Source: Bacteroidota bacterium (lineage in GTDB: Bacteria; Bacteroidota; Bacteroidia; Bacteroidales; Lentimicrobiaceae). From it: a stretch of 64,000 nucleotides of DNA. A program made the position numbers and the translations under genes. The first letter of the stretch is position 1. The number at the start of each line of letters is the position of its first letter. A model generated the notes under the pieces. The model made no database searches, was not told the origin of the DNA, and saw nothing but the letters and a program-made list of their open reading frames with translations. Of this stretch, positions 55,005 through 63,145 are shown one piece after another. The stretch lies in NCBI GenBank assembly GCA_023417935.1, contig JAEZDY010000042.1, positions 212,460-276,459 of the forward strand, given 5' to 3'.

Positions 55005-56171
55005 TTATAATTTTATAACCCTTTCATTCATCACCAAATGCCCGTTCCTGCCTTTGATCTTAACAAGGTATACTCCTCCGGTAAGTGCTGAAAAATCTGC
55101 TGTAGCGGTTGAATTGAGAAGATATTCCCTTATTAACCTCCCTTGTGGTGTGTAAAGCTCAAGTGTGTAATAAATGTTATCACTCAATCCTTCTATTGTT
55201 AAGCCGGTGGTAAATGGGTTGGGGTAGATTTTGATATTATCTGATATGCCTGAATTCACTGTCCCTGAGGGTAAAACAACCAAAATATCATTGTCAATCA
55301 TATCTGTCAGGAAGTTATAATAAAGGTTCTTAGCAGTAATAATACATAGAAAAGAACCTAACTGAGCAGGGGTGCCTGATATTTTCCCGGTTACAGGATC
55401 AAATGTAAAGCCTACAGGAATATATTCACCTCTTAATTCAATGGATGGTGCATTTCCAGTATCAACAGAAACAAAATACTCATAGTATTCATTCAGGTAA
55501 GCCGTATCATATTTATGTGAAGCGAATTGAGGATAGAAGTTATCGATGTAACAAACAGCGTAAAACGGATCCATCCATATGGTATTGCCATTTTGCGAAC
55601 AGCACAAGAGGCTATTTGTACTGCCAAGAATACCTGCTGCACCGAAACCGCTGTTTAGTATGCCAAAATTACTTCCAATACCTTCAATCCATGTTTCACA
55701 AGTAGTGCTGGGATCTTCTCCTGCCTGATGAAAGTAAAACTGCTTCTTTAAAGATCCATTGATATCAACCATTTCTATATTATCACATATCATCGGCTGG
55801 ATATAATCGATTAGCAGGTTCTCAACCTGAACGGTATCTCCAACCTCAAGACTGAAGTCGTAAATCAGCCCTTCCGGATATCCGTTAAAAATGGTGTAAT
55901 ACACTTTGTGTGTGAGCGTATCTTCACGAATAAGACCCATATCATACCACGAAATCAATGAATCTTGTGATTCATAAACAGTCAGGTACTCATCACTTTG
56001 ATTGGTCTGACTGAATTTATGGAATGTAGTACCCCCGCATAAGTGTACCATCCATCCACCATGACCTATCAATAACGTATTCCACATTTTTGTTGTATCA
56101 GCAATCTGATAGCCCTGGGCGAATGTTAAACAATTCGCAAAGATCATGAGAAAGGAAATGATAAATTTCAT
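55005..56171 (-). CDS. Secreted T9SS cargo with a putative Ig (cadherin-like) domain
   Basis: 388 residues. Signal peptide MKFIISFLMIFANCLTFAQ. The first 210 residues are a beta-rich domain with several cysteines (HLCGG, PMICDN, CCSQNG, AVCYID) that I do not recognise. Residues about 215-295 resemble a putative Ig / He_PIG domain (SIELRGEYIPVGFTFDPVTG, KISGTPAQLGSFLCIITAKN). The last 75 residues, from KIYPNPFTTGLTIEGL to RVIKL with GGVYLVKIKGRNGH, are a type A sorting domain. It lies 37 bp upstream of the TonB-fold gene, in the same direction, so the two may be one unit. Confidence 0.85.
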   Translation of the reverse strand: MKFIISFLMIFANCLTFAQGYQIADTTKMWNTLLIGHGGWMVHLCGGTTFHKFSQTNQSDEYLTVYESQDSLISWYDMGLIREDTLTHKVYYTIFNGYPEGLIYDFSLEVGDTVQVENLLIDYIQPMICDNIEMVDINGSLKKQFYFHQAGEDPSTTCETWIEGIGSNFGILNSGFGAAGILGSTNSLLCCSQNGNTIWMDPFYAVCYIDNFYPQFASHKYDTAYLNEYYEYFVSVDTGNAPSIELRGEYIPVGFTFDPVTGKISGTPAQLGSFLCIITAKNLYYNFLTDMIDNDILVVLPSGTVNSGISDNIKIYPNPFTTGLTIEGLSDNIYYTLELYTPQGRLIREYLLNSTATADFSALTGGVYLVKIKGRNGHLVMNERVIKL

Positions 56172-56284
56172 TTGAGATCATTTTATCAGTTGTCCTGTAA
56201 AGATATATACAATTATTTTTAAGATAAAACTCAAAGTTTGAAATTTATCGACTTTCTTGAATCAATGCAACTGTGAGTGCCTAA

Positions 56285-57571
56285 TTATGATTTACTATGC
56301 CAAAAAACATTTTCTGGGTTCCACTTATCTTTTGGCTGATCTTCGCCTGTTGGGTAGCCAATCGGGATGACATTTAAGGGCACATGTTTCTCAGGAAGGG
56401 TCAGGATCTCAATAACTACCTTTGTTCTCTCGTCATAAGGGAAGGCAGCTGTCCACACAGCGCCTAAACCTAAGCTCTCGGCTGCAAGAAGTATGTTTTG
56501 CGTGGCTGCTGAACAATCCTGCACCCAATAAGCCTGTTCTTTCAGGTTACCGGCCTTCTCCATATCACCACACACCACAATGGCCGCCGGCGCCTGAAGC
56601 AGCATCTTCGCATAAGGCAACTGTTCACCAAGTGCATCTAATGTTTCGCGTTCCGTAACCACATAAAATACCCAGGGTTGCCTGTTAACCGCCGTTGGAG
56701 CTGCCATACCTGCTCGCAGCAAAAGCTCAAGCTGTTCCTTCGAAACTGCCTGATCAGTGAAATGCCGCACACTTTTGCGGTTGTGAATCACCTTAAGTGT
56801 CCCGTTCAAGTATTTTTTCCGGTAGGCAGGAACAAATGGCAGACCATCTATTTCATGTAATGCTTCGCCTGCTTCAGAAACAAAACTTCCGCTTTCATAG
56901 TATTTCCCGTCTGCATAAATCAGTGGATTCAACAAAGCCATATCCACCTTGCCATTGGCGTCAAGGATTGCCTCATCAGCTTTAACATCAATAACTTTTC
57001 CGATAAACTGACGGTGCGAACCAAGCTCGTGAGTGGCCGTAAGCTCGCACTCTATCACAATGGGGAATTCTTTTACATAGGGCGCGTTTACAAATTCTGC
57101 TCTTACCGGCGTAAGTCCTGTTTCCTTGAATTTATCCACATCCCTGCCTGAAAACCTGCCTGCATAATCCACATACCTGGCCATATCTGACGATGCGATA
57201 TTAACTGTAAAAGCCCCGGTTTTCGTTACATTACCATAGGAGTAGGTGGCTGGCCGCATAGAAACGGCAATACTCAGCGGGTCGGAGTTGCTGATACCAA
57301 TCCAGGCGGCGGTCATGATGTTGGGTTTTCCGTCCTTGTCATATGTGCCGATCACCGCAGCGGGTTTTGGGTGCAGTTCAGCCCTTACACCCAGCGATCT
57401 CTTTTTAAATGGAACATAGGCAGAATCGGAAGCCGTGGATTGTGCACCTTCCGATGCAATTGATTTGTTTTTTTTGCGCATAGCGGATGGGTCATTTTTA
57501 ACCGCCAGAAGTATGGCCAGCACCAATACTGCTGTGGCTAGAACAATATTCAGAAATTTGCTTTTTTGCAT
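56285..57571 (-). CDS. Membrane-anchored flavin reductase-like / nitroreductase fusion
   Basis: 428 residues from ATG 57571 (a TTG two codons upstream is less likely). An N-terminal helix, FLNIVLATAVLVLAILLAV, anchors or exports it. Residues about 50-235 are a flavin reductase-like FMN-binding split barrel (AAVIGTYDKDGKPNIMTAAW, KTGAFTVNIASSDMARYVDY). Residues about 255-428 are a nitroreductase fold: HNRKSVRHFTDQAVSKEQLE, LLRAGMAAPTAVNRQPWVFY, and AESLGLGAVWTAAFPYDERT. Both domains bind FMN. The first 74 bp overlap the end of the FMN-binding/FeS membrane gene upstream, so the two are tightly coupled. The fusion and anchor suggest an extracytoplasmic flavin-dependent reductase fed by that membrane protein; the substrate is unknown. 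Confidence 0.85.
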   Translation of the reverse strand: MQKSKFLNIVLATAVLVLAILLAVKNDPSAMRKKNKSIASEGAQSTASDSAYVPFKKRSLGVRAELHPKPAAVIGTYDKDGKPNIMTAAWIGISNSDPLSIAVSMRPATYSYGNVTKTGAFTVNIASSDMARYVDYAGRFSGRDVDKFKETGLTPVRAEFVNAPYVKEFPIVIECELTATHELGSHRQFIGKVIDVKADEAILDANGKVDMALLNPLIYADGKYYESGSFVSEAGEALHEIDGLPFVPAYRKKYLNGTLKVIHNRKSVRHFTDQAVSKEQLELLLRAGMAAPTAVNRQPWVFYVVTERETLDALGEQLPYAKMLLQAPAAIVVCGDMEKAGNLKEQAYWVQDCSAATQNILLAAESLGLGAVWTAAFPYDERTKVVIEILTLPEKHVPLNVIPIGYPTGEDQPKDKWNPENVFWHSKS

Positions 57572-58736
57572 GGTCAATGTGCTTTGAATCAGTATTTTTT
57601 ACTGTGTTGAAGGGTATGGTATCCAGAAAACAGCCTGTAGGGCAGACTGAGCACCATGGTTGGTTGAAGAAGAGTGATAAAATAACCACCGCCGCACCAA
57701 ACACGATCATTCCAATCCCGATAATATTAAATGAGAAAAACATAAAAGGTTCCATATATGCCAATTCGGGTGTAAAGCCCAGTAGCAAGGCCCCTGCAAT
57801 CAATGTAAGGTATATCTCTCTGGTGCTTATCCTGAAGAACCGGTGAGGCAGTTTTCTTTTTTTAAAAGGGCTGATCTTATTCGTCAGCTCCTGCAAAGCG
57901 CCCATCGGACAAAGATAGTTACAATAAAATTTGCGTTTCCCGGCAAGCGATAGGGCAATTGCCAGAAAAAGAATAACAATGCTCTGCCAGTGTGCTCTCC
58001 ATACAAAGCCTTCCAACAGCCATCCATATAGCAGGCGGGCAGAGAGCAGATAGTTGAGAATCACCCCCATGATCAGCAATACAAACACAAGATAAACCGT
58101 CCTATACCTGGCCCTGCCTTTTACATAGGCCATCACGACAGAAGACAAGATCACAAGTAAAAAAAGCAGGTCTTTGATTGTTGACCAAATCTTAGTTTCA
58201 TTAACAACCGATATATCAGCATCCAGCACTTGGGAGGCAGTTTGCTTAATGCCCGTTATCACAGCATTGCTTGTGTGCGTTGCCCCCGAAACAGCATCCA
58301 CCTTCAACTGCAGGGCATCCTCAAAGTTTACGCCCTGCCACCTGCCAATAAACTTATTGCTGTAAATGGCTTGTATATAGTCGCCTGTTTCTTTGTTTGG
58401 TAAAACAACAATCTTCGAAATATTCAGGTTCTCATCCACACCAATCAGAAGGGGTACTATACCGGCATATCCGTATTGCTGCGAATAATTGGAAGAAAGA
58501 AATACAGTGCCGGTTCTTTGTCCACTTGCAACATACACTTCATACACACCATTCCTGTTTAGTACAAAATTAGTTGCCTCGGGGTAAACCTCCTGAATTT
58601 CGGGCAAACTCACATTCACCACAACAGCATCTTTGTAAAACAGAAAACTCCTTCCTCCGCTAATAGCAACGGCAGCCAGTAGCACAAAAAGCAGGTAGTA
58701 ATGATAGAGTGCTACATGTAGCTGTTTTTTACGCAT
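57498..58736 (-). CDS. Flavinylated FMN-binding / NapH-NosR-type FeS membrane protein
   Basis: 412 residues. The N-terminal helix is LLFVLLAAVAISGG. The extracytoplasmic FMN-binding domain (about 40-175) ends in DAVSGATHTS (147-156), the motif where ApbE attaches FMN to a threonine. Then come about five membrane helices with two cluster motifs facing inside: CNYLCPMGAL and CSVCPTGCFLD, as in NosR/NapH/RnfD-type electron carriers. It should move electrons from a cytoplasmic or quinol source to the outside through FMN. The C-terminal 25 codons overlap the next gene, the membrane-anchored nitroreductase fusion. No apbE gene is in the window. First gene of the pair; a -7 box lies 33 bp upstream. 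Confidence 0.88.
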   Translation of the reverse strand: MRKKQLHVALYHYYLLFVLLAAVAISGGRSFLFYKDAVVVNVSLPEIQEVYPEATNFVLNRNGVYEVYVASGQRTGTVFLSSNYSQQYGYAGIVPLLIGVDENLNISKIVVLPNKETGDYIQAIYSNKFIGRWQGVNFEDALQLKVDAVSGATHTSNAVITGIKQTASQVLDADISVVNETKIWSTIKDLLFLLVILSSVVMAYVKGRARYRTVYLVFVLLIMGVILNYLLSARLLYGWLLEGFVWRAHWQSIVILFLAIALSLAGKRKFYCNYLCPMGALQELTNKISPFKKRKLPHRFFRISTREIYLTLIAGALLLGFTPELAYMEPFMFFSFNIIGIGMIVFGAAVVILSLFFNQPWCSVCPTGCFLDTIPFNTVKNTDSKHIDHAKKQISEYCSSHSSIGAGHTSGG

Positions 58737-58768
58737 ATTGGCTTATCTCCCTTTTGATCTTTCGGTTG

Positions 58769-58776
58769 CAAAAGTA
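58769..58776 (-). promoter_or_regulatory. -7 box of the flavin/FeS operon
   Basis: TACTTTTG on the minus strand (58776-58769) fits TAnnTTTG, 32 bp before the ATG. No clear -33 TTTG. The rest of the gap 58777-59031 is occupied by array element A. Confidence 0.45.
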
Positions 58777-58862
58777 ATCATTTGTAGATATAGCCTTATG
58801 AAGGAAGGGTGCATTAGTAATTCATTCCAAAAGCCCAAAGTGTTATTACATTTAAATACCCA

Positions 58863-58997
58863 AATTAACGGTTTCGGGCTTTGCGTTCGGGCGGGTTTTG
58901 GAGCACAAAGTTTCAAATTTATTACTGAAGTTCATTAAAACTACAAAGCTCCAAGTTCGCACGTCAGCCCGCCTGACGCAAAACCCGTGTTATAGGC
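58863..58997 (-). repeat. Array element A (attC-like), distal end of the array
   Basis: AAC at 58867-58869 to GTT at 58989-58991, 125 bp. Arms: CTTTGCGTTCGGGCGGG on the left pairs with CCCGCCTGACGCAAA on the right, with bulges. It lies 34 bp after the stop of gene 1 and before the promoter of the flavin/FeS operon. Its outer flank reads AAATTAAC instead of the GCC...AAC seen in the others, as expected where the array meets ordinary chromosome. Shares TTTCAAATTTA with elements C and F. Confidence 0.75.
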
Positions 58998-59031
58998 AGC
59001 CAATTTTATGTTTACATTTCGTTATAGTGGT

Positions 59032-59619
59032 TTATTTAAAGCAGTCATTAAACTTTGTTTCGTCAATATAGCTTTCAATTTCATTTTTATTTGTCATAGT
59101 CGTAGCGTCAAATGTCCAGGACATACCATAAATACTTGGGTCGTCAAGTCCTAAAAGTCCGTCATATTGCTTTGCATAAACAGAGTAAACTTTAAAAGAA
59201 CTGTCAAGATGAATCCAAAGCATCGGATAGTGTTTTGACAACCGAACTGGTCGTGTATAGGTCAAGGTTACTGCTTTTGTTTGCAAATCTTCCTTGTTGC
59301 CTTCACAACAAAAGTTCGTGTCGCTGTAAAAAACATTTACAACTTGTCTAATGTCAGTAGCGTTGTTTATGTCAATGTCTAACCGAGGTTTGGCATTTGG
59401 ACACCCAATATTATGGAGTCCCTGTGATGCGTCAATCTTGTATGGTCTGCCCAATGTTGCAACTACTTGTTCAAGTGTCCACCCAGGCTGTATTAGCTTT
59501 ATTTTGTCACCCTTAACACCATTTGGAAGGTCTGCACGAGTGCCAAGCAAATTAATGCCTAAAATAAATAGCAAAATCAGTCCAACTGTTGAAAAGAGTA
59601 TTTTAATTAAAGTTCTCAT
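59032..59619 (-). CDS. Cassette gene 1: membrane-anchored or exported protein of unknown function
   Basis: 195 residues. N-terminal helix KILFSTVGLILLFILGINLL serves as anchor or uncleaved signal. The rest is extracytoplasmic: GDKIKLIQPGWTLEQVVATLG followed by RPYKIDASQGLHNIGC, which recalls the SmpA/OmlA-type start of small envelope proteins, but I do not claim that family. Cysteines at NIGCPNA, NFCCEG and NDCFK could pair. The gene is flanked by the 10 bp cores TGCCTATAAC (59672-59681) and GTTATAGGCA (58989-58998). I see no TAnnTTTG box between it and element B, so it may depend on read-through. Confidence 0.72.
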   Translation of the reverse strand: MRTLIKILFSTVGLILLFILGINLLGTRADLPNGVKGDKIKLIQPGWTLEQVVATLGRPYKIDASQGLHNIGCPNAKPRLDIDINNATDIRQVVNVFYSDTNFCCEGNKEDLQTKAVTLTYTRPVRLSKHYPMLWIHLDSSFKVYSVYAKQYDGLLGLDDPSIYGMSWTFDATTMTNKNEIESYIDETKFNDCFK

Positions 59620-59670
59620 TTTGTATCGTCCTTGCTCGTTGCTTTATGGTTGCACTGTTGGTCTGTTTGA

Positions 59671-59808
59671 TTGCCTATAACGGTTTGCGGCTACCCGAAG
59701 GTGGCGATTTCGAAGCACTTCACTGTCAACCAAGCACAAACTTTGATAGAAGTACAAAGCTTGATTTAACCACTAAACCGCCACTTTTGGGTAGCTGCTG
59801 TTATGGCA
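59671..59808 (-). repeat. Array element B (attC-like)
   Basis: AAC 59679-59681 to GTT 59800-59802, 124 bp. Arms GCTACCCGAAGGTGGCG (left) and CGCCACTTTTGGGTAGC (right) pair with few mismatches; the left side carries about four extra bases next to AAC. The right core GTTATGGCAC (59800-59809) contains the stop codon of gene 2 and complements GTGCCATAAC before that gene; the left core TGCCTATAAC complements the end of unit 1. Confidence 0.8.
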
Positions 59809-60490
59809 CGTTTTCATTTTCACAGTCTTTTCCAAATAAGCAAATTATACGTCCCTTAAATTTTGTTCTGTCAATATTGTTTTTCAGGCAGTCTATAAAT
59901 TGCAAAAACTCTCTATTCGAATAGGGGTAAGAGCCATTTAACCAATACATTTTATTGTCAGAAGCAATTATATAATCACTTATTGGGCTTAATCTCCATT
60001 TCTGAAAGTCGTCACTGTCAGGAGCATTTATTGAGTCATTCATAGTCTTTTCAAGCTTTGAAATTACTTTTTCCAAATGCTCTTTATTCTTGTATTCTGC
60101 TTCGACTAAATATATCCTAAGTTGTTTTTTTGTATTTGGAACGTAAAGAAGGTGTCTAACAATTCTTTCAGAGGTGTCTTGATATAATTGCCAAAAAATT
60201 CCGTGTCCTTTTGTAAAAGTTTCAGGATTATCTGTTCTGAAGTCGAAAATGTCAGTCTGTAAATCAAAGAAATAATTTTCACCCTTAAAGGATTTCAATA
60301 AAGAGTCTGATTCTTTCTTAAACTTTCCAATGTCAAATTCGATTTCTTTCGTTTTATACGTCTCTTCCTTTGTCAAAGTATCGCTTGAATCTTGCTTGAC
60401 TTCAATTGTCTGTTCTTCTTTCTGTTCTCCTTTGTTGTTTACACAGCCTAAGAGTAAAAAACAAATTATTATGTTGAGTATCGTCTTCAT
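59801..60490 (-). CDS. Cassette gene 2: lipoprotein of unknown function
   Basis: 229 residues from ATG 60490, chosen because it opens a lipoprotein signal (MKTILNIIICFLLLGCVNN, lipobox LLGC); an upstream ATG would run through element C. After a charged linker (KGEQKEEQTIEVKQDSSDT) the domain has FKGENYFFDLQTDIFDFRTD, LRIYLVEAEYKNKEHLEKVI and NKMYWLNGSYPYSNREFLQF. Family not recognised. The last codons (NVP and stop TAA 59801-59803) lie in the core of element B. Only 7 bp separate the start from the core of element C, so the cassette is almost all coding. Confidence 0.75.
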   Translation of the reverse strand: MKTILNIIICFLLLGCVNNKGEQKEEQTIEVKQDSSDTLTKEETYKTKEIEFDIGKFKKESDSLLKSFKGENYFFDLQTDIFDFRTDNPETFTKGHGIFWQLYQDTSERIVRHLLYVPNTKKQLRIYLVEAEYKNKEHLEKVISKLEKTMNDSINAPDSDDFQKWRLSPISDYIIASDNKMYWLNGSYPYSNREFLQFIDCLKNNIDRTKFKGRIICLFGKDCENENVP

Positions 60491-60498
60491 TTTAAATG

Positions 60499-60636
60499 TG
60501 CCATAACGTTTGGCAGCTACACGCAGGCAGGGATTTTTACCACTGAACTTCCTACGAAGCACTGCATTTCAAATTTACTATTTCCTTTCTAACGAAGCAC
60601 GAAACCCCTGCTTGCGTGTAGGTGCGGTTATAGGGC
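60499..60636 (-). repeat. Array element C (attC-like)
   Basis: AAC 60505-60507 to GTT 60627-60629, 125 bp. Arms GCTACACGCAGGCAGGG (left) and CCCCTGCTTGCGTGTAGG (right) are almost perfect complements. The left core GTGCCATAAC belongs to unit 2 and the right core GTTATAGGGC (60627-60636) to unit 3. ACGAAGCAC occurs twice in the centre and again in F. Confidence 0.8.
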
Positions 60637-60651
60637 GTTTTTCTCTGTCCA

Positions 60652-61281
60652 TCAGTGTTGTGAGTGGCATTGAAATTCATAGTCTGTTACTCCGTTCTTT
60701 ATTACAAGTCTAAATTTTCCATAGTCATGTTGGAAGTAAGGATAAGCTTGTCCCCATACCGTTATTTGCCTTTCTTTGTCTTCAAACCCATTAAGTTCAA
60801 CTTGAATTTCTCCAATCAAGTCTTCAAAAATGTCAGTGAACCAAAAATCGTTATTTCTCAAAATTGTCAAGACGAAAAAACTTGCAGAGTTCTCTTCCAT
60901 TCCTGTCTCCTGGTCAAGAACATAACCTGTTAGAAGCAATTTCCATTCATTGTCATACTTATAGGTCGTAGAATTTTTGTAGTTTATTTCTCCGCAGAAA
61001 AGTGTGTCTCTTTGACAAGATTTTTTAATGAAGTTAATTGCTTGCTCTAGTTGGTATTCTTTCTCAATATCTGTTAGTCCTTCGATTAAAATAGTCAGGT
61101 TCGTTTTGAAGTCTTTGATTTTCGTAGTATCACAAAAATCGTCTGTGGCTACTGTCTCATTGTTCGCTATAGTTTTAATTTCATTTTCAGAAATGTCAAC
61201 CACTTTGTTCTCCGCTGTCTTTGTTTGGCAGGCGTAAAATACTAAAATCATTAATGTCAGTAGAATATTTTTCAATGTCAT
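60652..61281 (-). CDS. Cassette gene 3: probable lipoprotein of unknown function
   Basis: 209 residues from ATG 61281. A start at 61374 would read through element D and is rejected. The signal is MTLKNILLTLMILVFYACQT; YAC is a weak lipobox. The mature part has AENKVVDISENEIKTIANNE, LTDIEKEYQLEQAINFIKKS, FFVLTILRNNDFWFTDIFED and LVIKNGVTDYEFQCH. Family not recognised. Cores: GCCCTATAAC (61299-61308) before the gene and GTTATAGGGC (60627-60636) after it. The stop is 15 bp from element C. Confidence 0.75.
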   Translation of the reverse strand: MTLKNILLTLMILVFYACQTKTAENKVVDISENEIKTIANNETVATDDFCDTTKIKDFKTNLTILIEGLTDIEKEYQLEQAINFIKKSCQRDTLFCGEINYKNSTTYKYDNEWKLLLTGYVLDQETGMEENSASFFVLTILRNNDFWFTDIFEDLIGEIQVELNGFEDKERQITVWGQAYPYFQHDYGKFRLVIKNGVTDYEFQCHSQH

Positions 61282-61297
61282 GTATTCTCTTTTAAAA

Positions 61298-61431
61298 TGC
61301 CCTATAACGTCCGCCGGTATGCGCAGTTGCCGTTTCAGTGCGCTTTCGTGTCGGTTTACCCGAAAAGTTACCAAAGGAACAAACTTTAGAAACCCTGCAA
61401 CCCGGCAATTGCGTATGACCGGTTGTTGGCA
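61298..61431 (-). repeat. Array element D (attC-like)
   Basis: AAC 61306-61308 to GTT 61425-61427, 122 bp. Arms CCGGTATGCGCAGTTGCCG (left) and CCGGCAATTGCGTATGACCGG (right, 20 of them shown in part) pair with one bulge. Left core GCCCTATAAC matches unit 3; right core GTTGGCAACA matches unit 4. ACAAACTTTAGA in the centre resembles ACAAACTTTGATAGA of element B. Confidence 0.78.
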
Positions 61432-61448
61432 ACAGGTGTTTTGTGCTT

Positions 61449-62945
61449 TTAAACATTTTCAACTCCTATATTTTTATAAGTTTCAATTAGAGCTTCATGG
61501 TTGTCAGTAATAATTAAGATTTTATCCTTTTCTTTTAATATCGTCTGCCCTGTCGGTACAAAATAATTATCTTCACGTCTTATCATTACTACCACTGTAT
61601 GATCAGGTAATGGTAAATTCATTATTTGATTTCCTTTTTCTAGTATTTTAGAAGTAACTTCAATTTCTGTTGTAACTGATTTTATTTCATTTGAGAAATC
61701 AACATCAAAATTTCTCATCTTCTTTATGTGTCGTGGCTTTTCGGCAAGATTAAGCCAACGTGCAATTAATGGAAGTGATGTTCCTTGAACTACTAATGAA
61801 ACTAACGTGCAGAAAAATACAATATTAAATATTAGTCTTGCATGTGGTACATTCTCAACAAGGGGATAAATGGCGAATATAATAGGAACGGCTCCTCTCA
61901 AACCAACCCAAGAGATATACGCTTTATCATTAAATTGCATTTTTCGAAAAGGAAGCAAACAAATAAATACAGTTAATGGCCGAGAAAAAAATATCATTAA
62001 AAAACTAATAATCAGTCCGGGCAAAATTATAGGTAATAATTCATGTGGATTAACAAGTAACCCTAAAGTGAGGAACATAATTAGCTGTGACATCCATGCT
62101 AATCCATCAAAAAAATTGAGAGATGAACGTTTGTGAACAAACTTTGAATTACCGATAACCAACCCACCAATATAAACGGCCAGGAAGCCGTTCCCCTTAA
62201 CAAAATAGGTTACAGAAAAAATAAAAATACAGAAAGTAAAAATCAATATTGGATACAAAGAATCATTTCCGATTTTAATACGGTTGATTATTCTGACTGC
62301 CAGTTTCCCTAATGCAAAACCAAGCAAAGCACCAATTCCTAGCTGTAAAAATAATGTCCCACCAACTACCCAATAATTGGGAGCATTACTCAGCTTAATT
62401 ATATCTATCAATGTGATAACCAGCACATATGCCATTGGGTCGTTACTTCCACTTTCAAGCTCTAGCATAGGGCGAAGGTTATTTTTCAGCTGTAGATTTT
62501 TTGAACGGAGAATAGAAAAGACTGAAGCTGAATCTGTTGATGCCATAGTTGATGCTAACAACAAAGAAGTCAACAGACCAATTCCTGCTGATGTCATTGT
62601 CATTCCTAAAATCCACCAGATAATCACACCCGTTATGGCTGCAGTTAAAAATACCCCTAAAGTTGCCAGTATAACTCCTTGTGCTATTATTGGGCGAATT
62701 TCTAAAGTTTTTGTATCTAATCCACCGGAGAAAAGGATGATACATAATGCAATGGTTCCAATGGTGTTTGCTACTTGAATATTTTCAAATTGTATACCTA
62801 GTCCATCACTACCAAATAACATTCCAACACCTAAAAACAATAATAGTGCAGGGACTCCATACCTTGAACTGGCTTTACCTGCCAAAATGCTCAGAAAAAA
62901 TAAAACTGATAATATTAATAAAGCAATCTCAATTTGTAAACTCAT
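61449..62945 (-). CDS. Cassette gene 4: CPA1-type Na+ or K+/H+ antiporter with RCK_C domain
   Basis: 498 residues. Twelve or thirteen membrane helices cover about 1-390; the ion-binding block is ELESGSNDPMAYVLVI (Asn-Asp pair), preceded by TMASTDSASVFSILRSKN. Other helices: YGVPALLLFLGVGMLFGSDG, LCIILFSGGLDTK, YISWVGLRGAVPIIFAIYPL. The C-terminal RCK_C/TrkA-C domain (about 415-495) ends in DKILIITDNHEALIETYKNI. This is the NhaP2/CvrA potassium-proton antiporter layout; the ion is inferred. It is the largest cassette and the only one with a nameable function. Cores TGTTGCCAAC (63013-63022) and GTTGGCAACA (61425-61434) flank it. No -7 box is visible in its 70 bp leader. Confidence 0.9.
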   Translation of the reverse strand: MSLQIEIALLILSVLFFLSILAGKASSRYGVPALLLFLGVGMLFGSDGLGIQFENIQVANTIGTIALCIILFSGGLDTKTLEIRPIIAQGVILATLGVFLTAAITGVIIWWILGMTMTSAGIGLLTSLLLASTMASTDSASVFSILRSKNLQLKNNLRPMLELESGSNDPMAYVLVITLIDIIKLSNAPNYWVVGGTLFLQLGIGALLGFALGKLAVRIINRIKIGNDSLYPILIFTFCIFIFSVTYFVKGNGFLAVYIGGLVIGNSKFVHKRSSLNFFDGLAWMSQLIMFLTLGLLVNPHELLPIILPGLIISFLMIFFSRPLTVFICLLPFRKMQFNDKAYISWVGLRGAVPIIFAIYPLVENVPHARLIFNIVFFCTLVSLVVQGTSLPLIARWLNLAEKPRHIKKMRNFDVDFSNEIKSVTTEIEVTSKILEKGNQIMNLPLPDHTVVVMIRREDNYFVPTGQTILKEKDKILIITDNHEALIETYKNIGVENV

Positions 62946-63015
62946 ATGTTTATTAGTTGTTTTTTGTATGCTATAATAATCTAAATGTCTGCAGTGTCTG
63001 TTTTTTTACACTTGT

Positions 63016-63145
63016 TGCCAACGCTACGCATATGCCTAGTGGCGGATTGCGGGCGATTCAACTGTCAAACCAAGGTGAAGTTTGAGCGGGCGAAAAGCCT
63101 TGCAAAGTACAGTAAAACCGCCATTAGGTATATGCGATGTTGGCA
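63016..63145 (-). repeat. Array element E (attC-like)
   Basis: AAC 63020-63022 to GTT 63139-63141, 122 bp. Arms GCATATGCCTAGTGGCGG (left) and CCGCCATTAGGTATATGC (right) pair with two mismatches and two extra bases on the left. Left core belongs to unit 4, right core GTTGGCATTA (63139-63148) to unit 5 and contains that gene's stop codon. CTGTCAAACCAAGG recalls CTGTCAACCAAG in element B. Confidence 0.8.

Noticed and set aside
57498..57571. 74 bp overlap as a sign of a frameshift between two genes
   Set aside because: Both reading frames look intact: the upstream protein has its second FeS motif well before the overlap, and the downstream one needs the overlap for its membrane anchor. DTIPFN in the upstream tail resembles the DIPFNT motif at 35.7 kb only by chance.
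61281..61374. Upstream start of cassette gene 3 giving 31 more residues
   Set aside because: The extension is translation of element D; the ATG at 61281 opens a lipoprotein-like signal. The same reasoning moved the starts of gene 2 (from 60562 to 60490).
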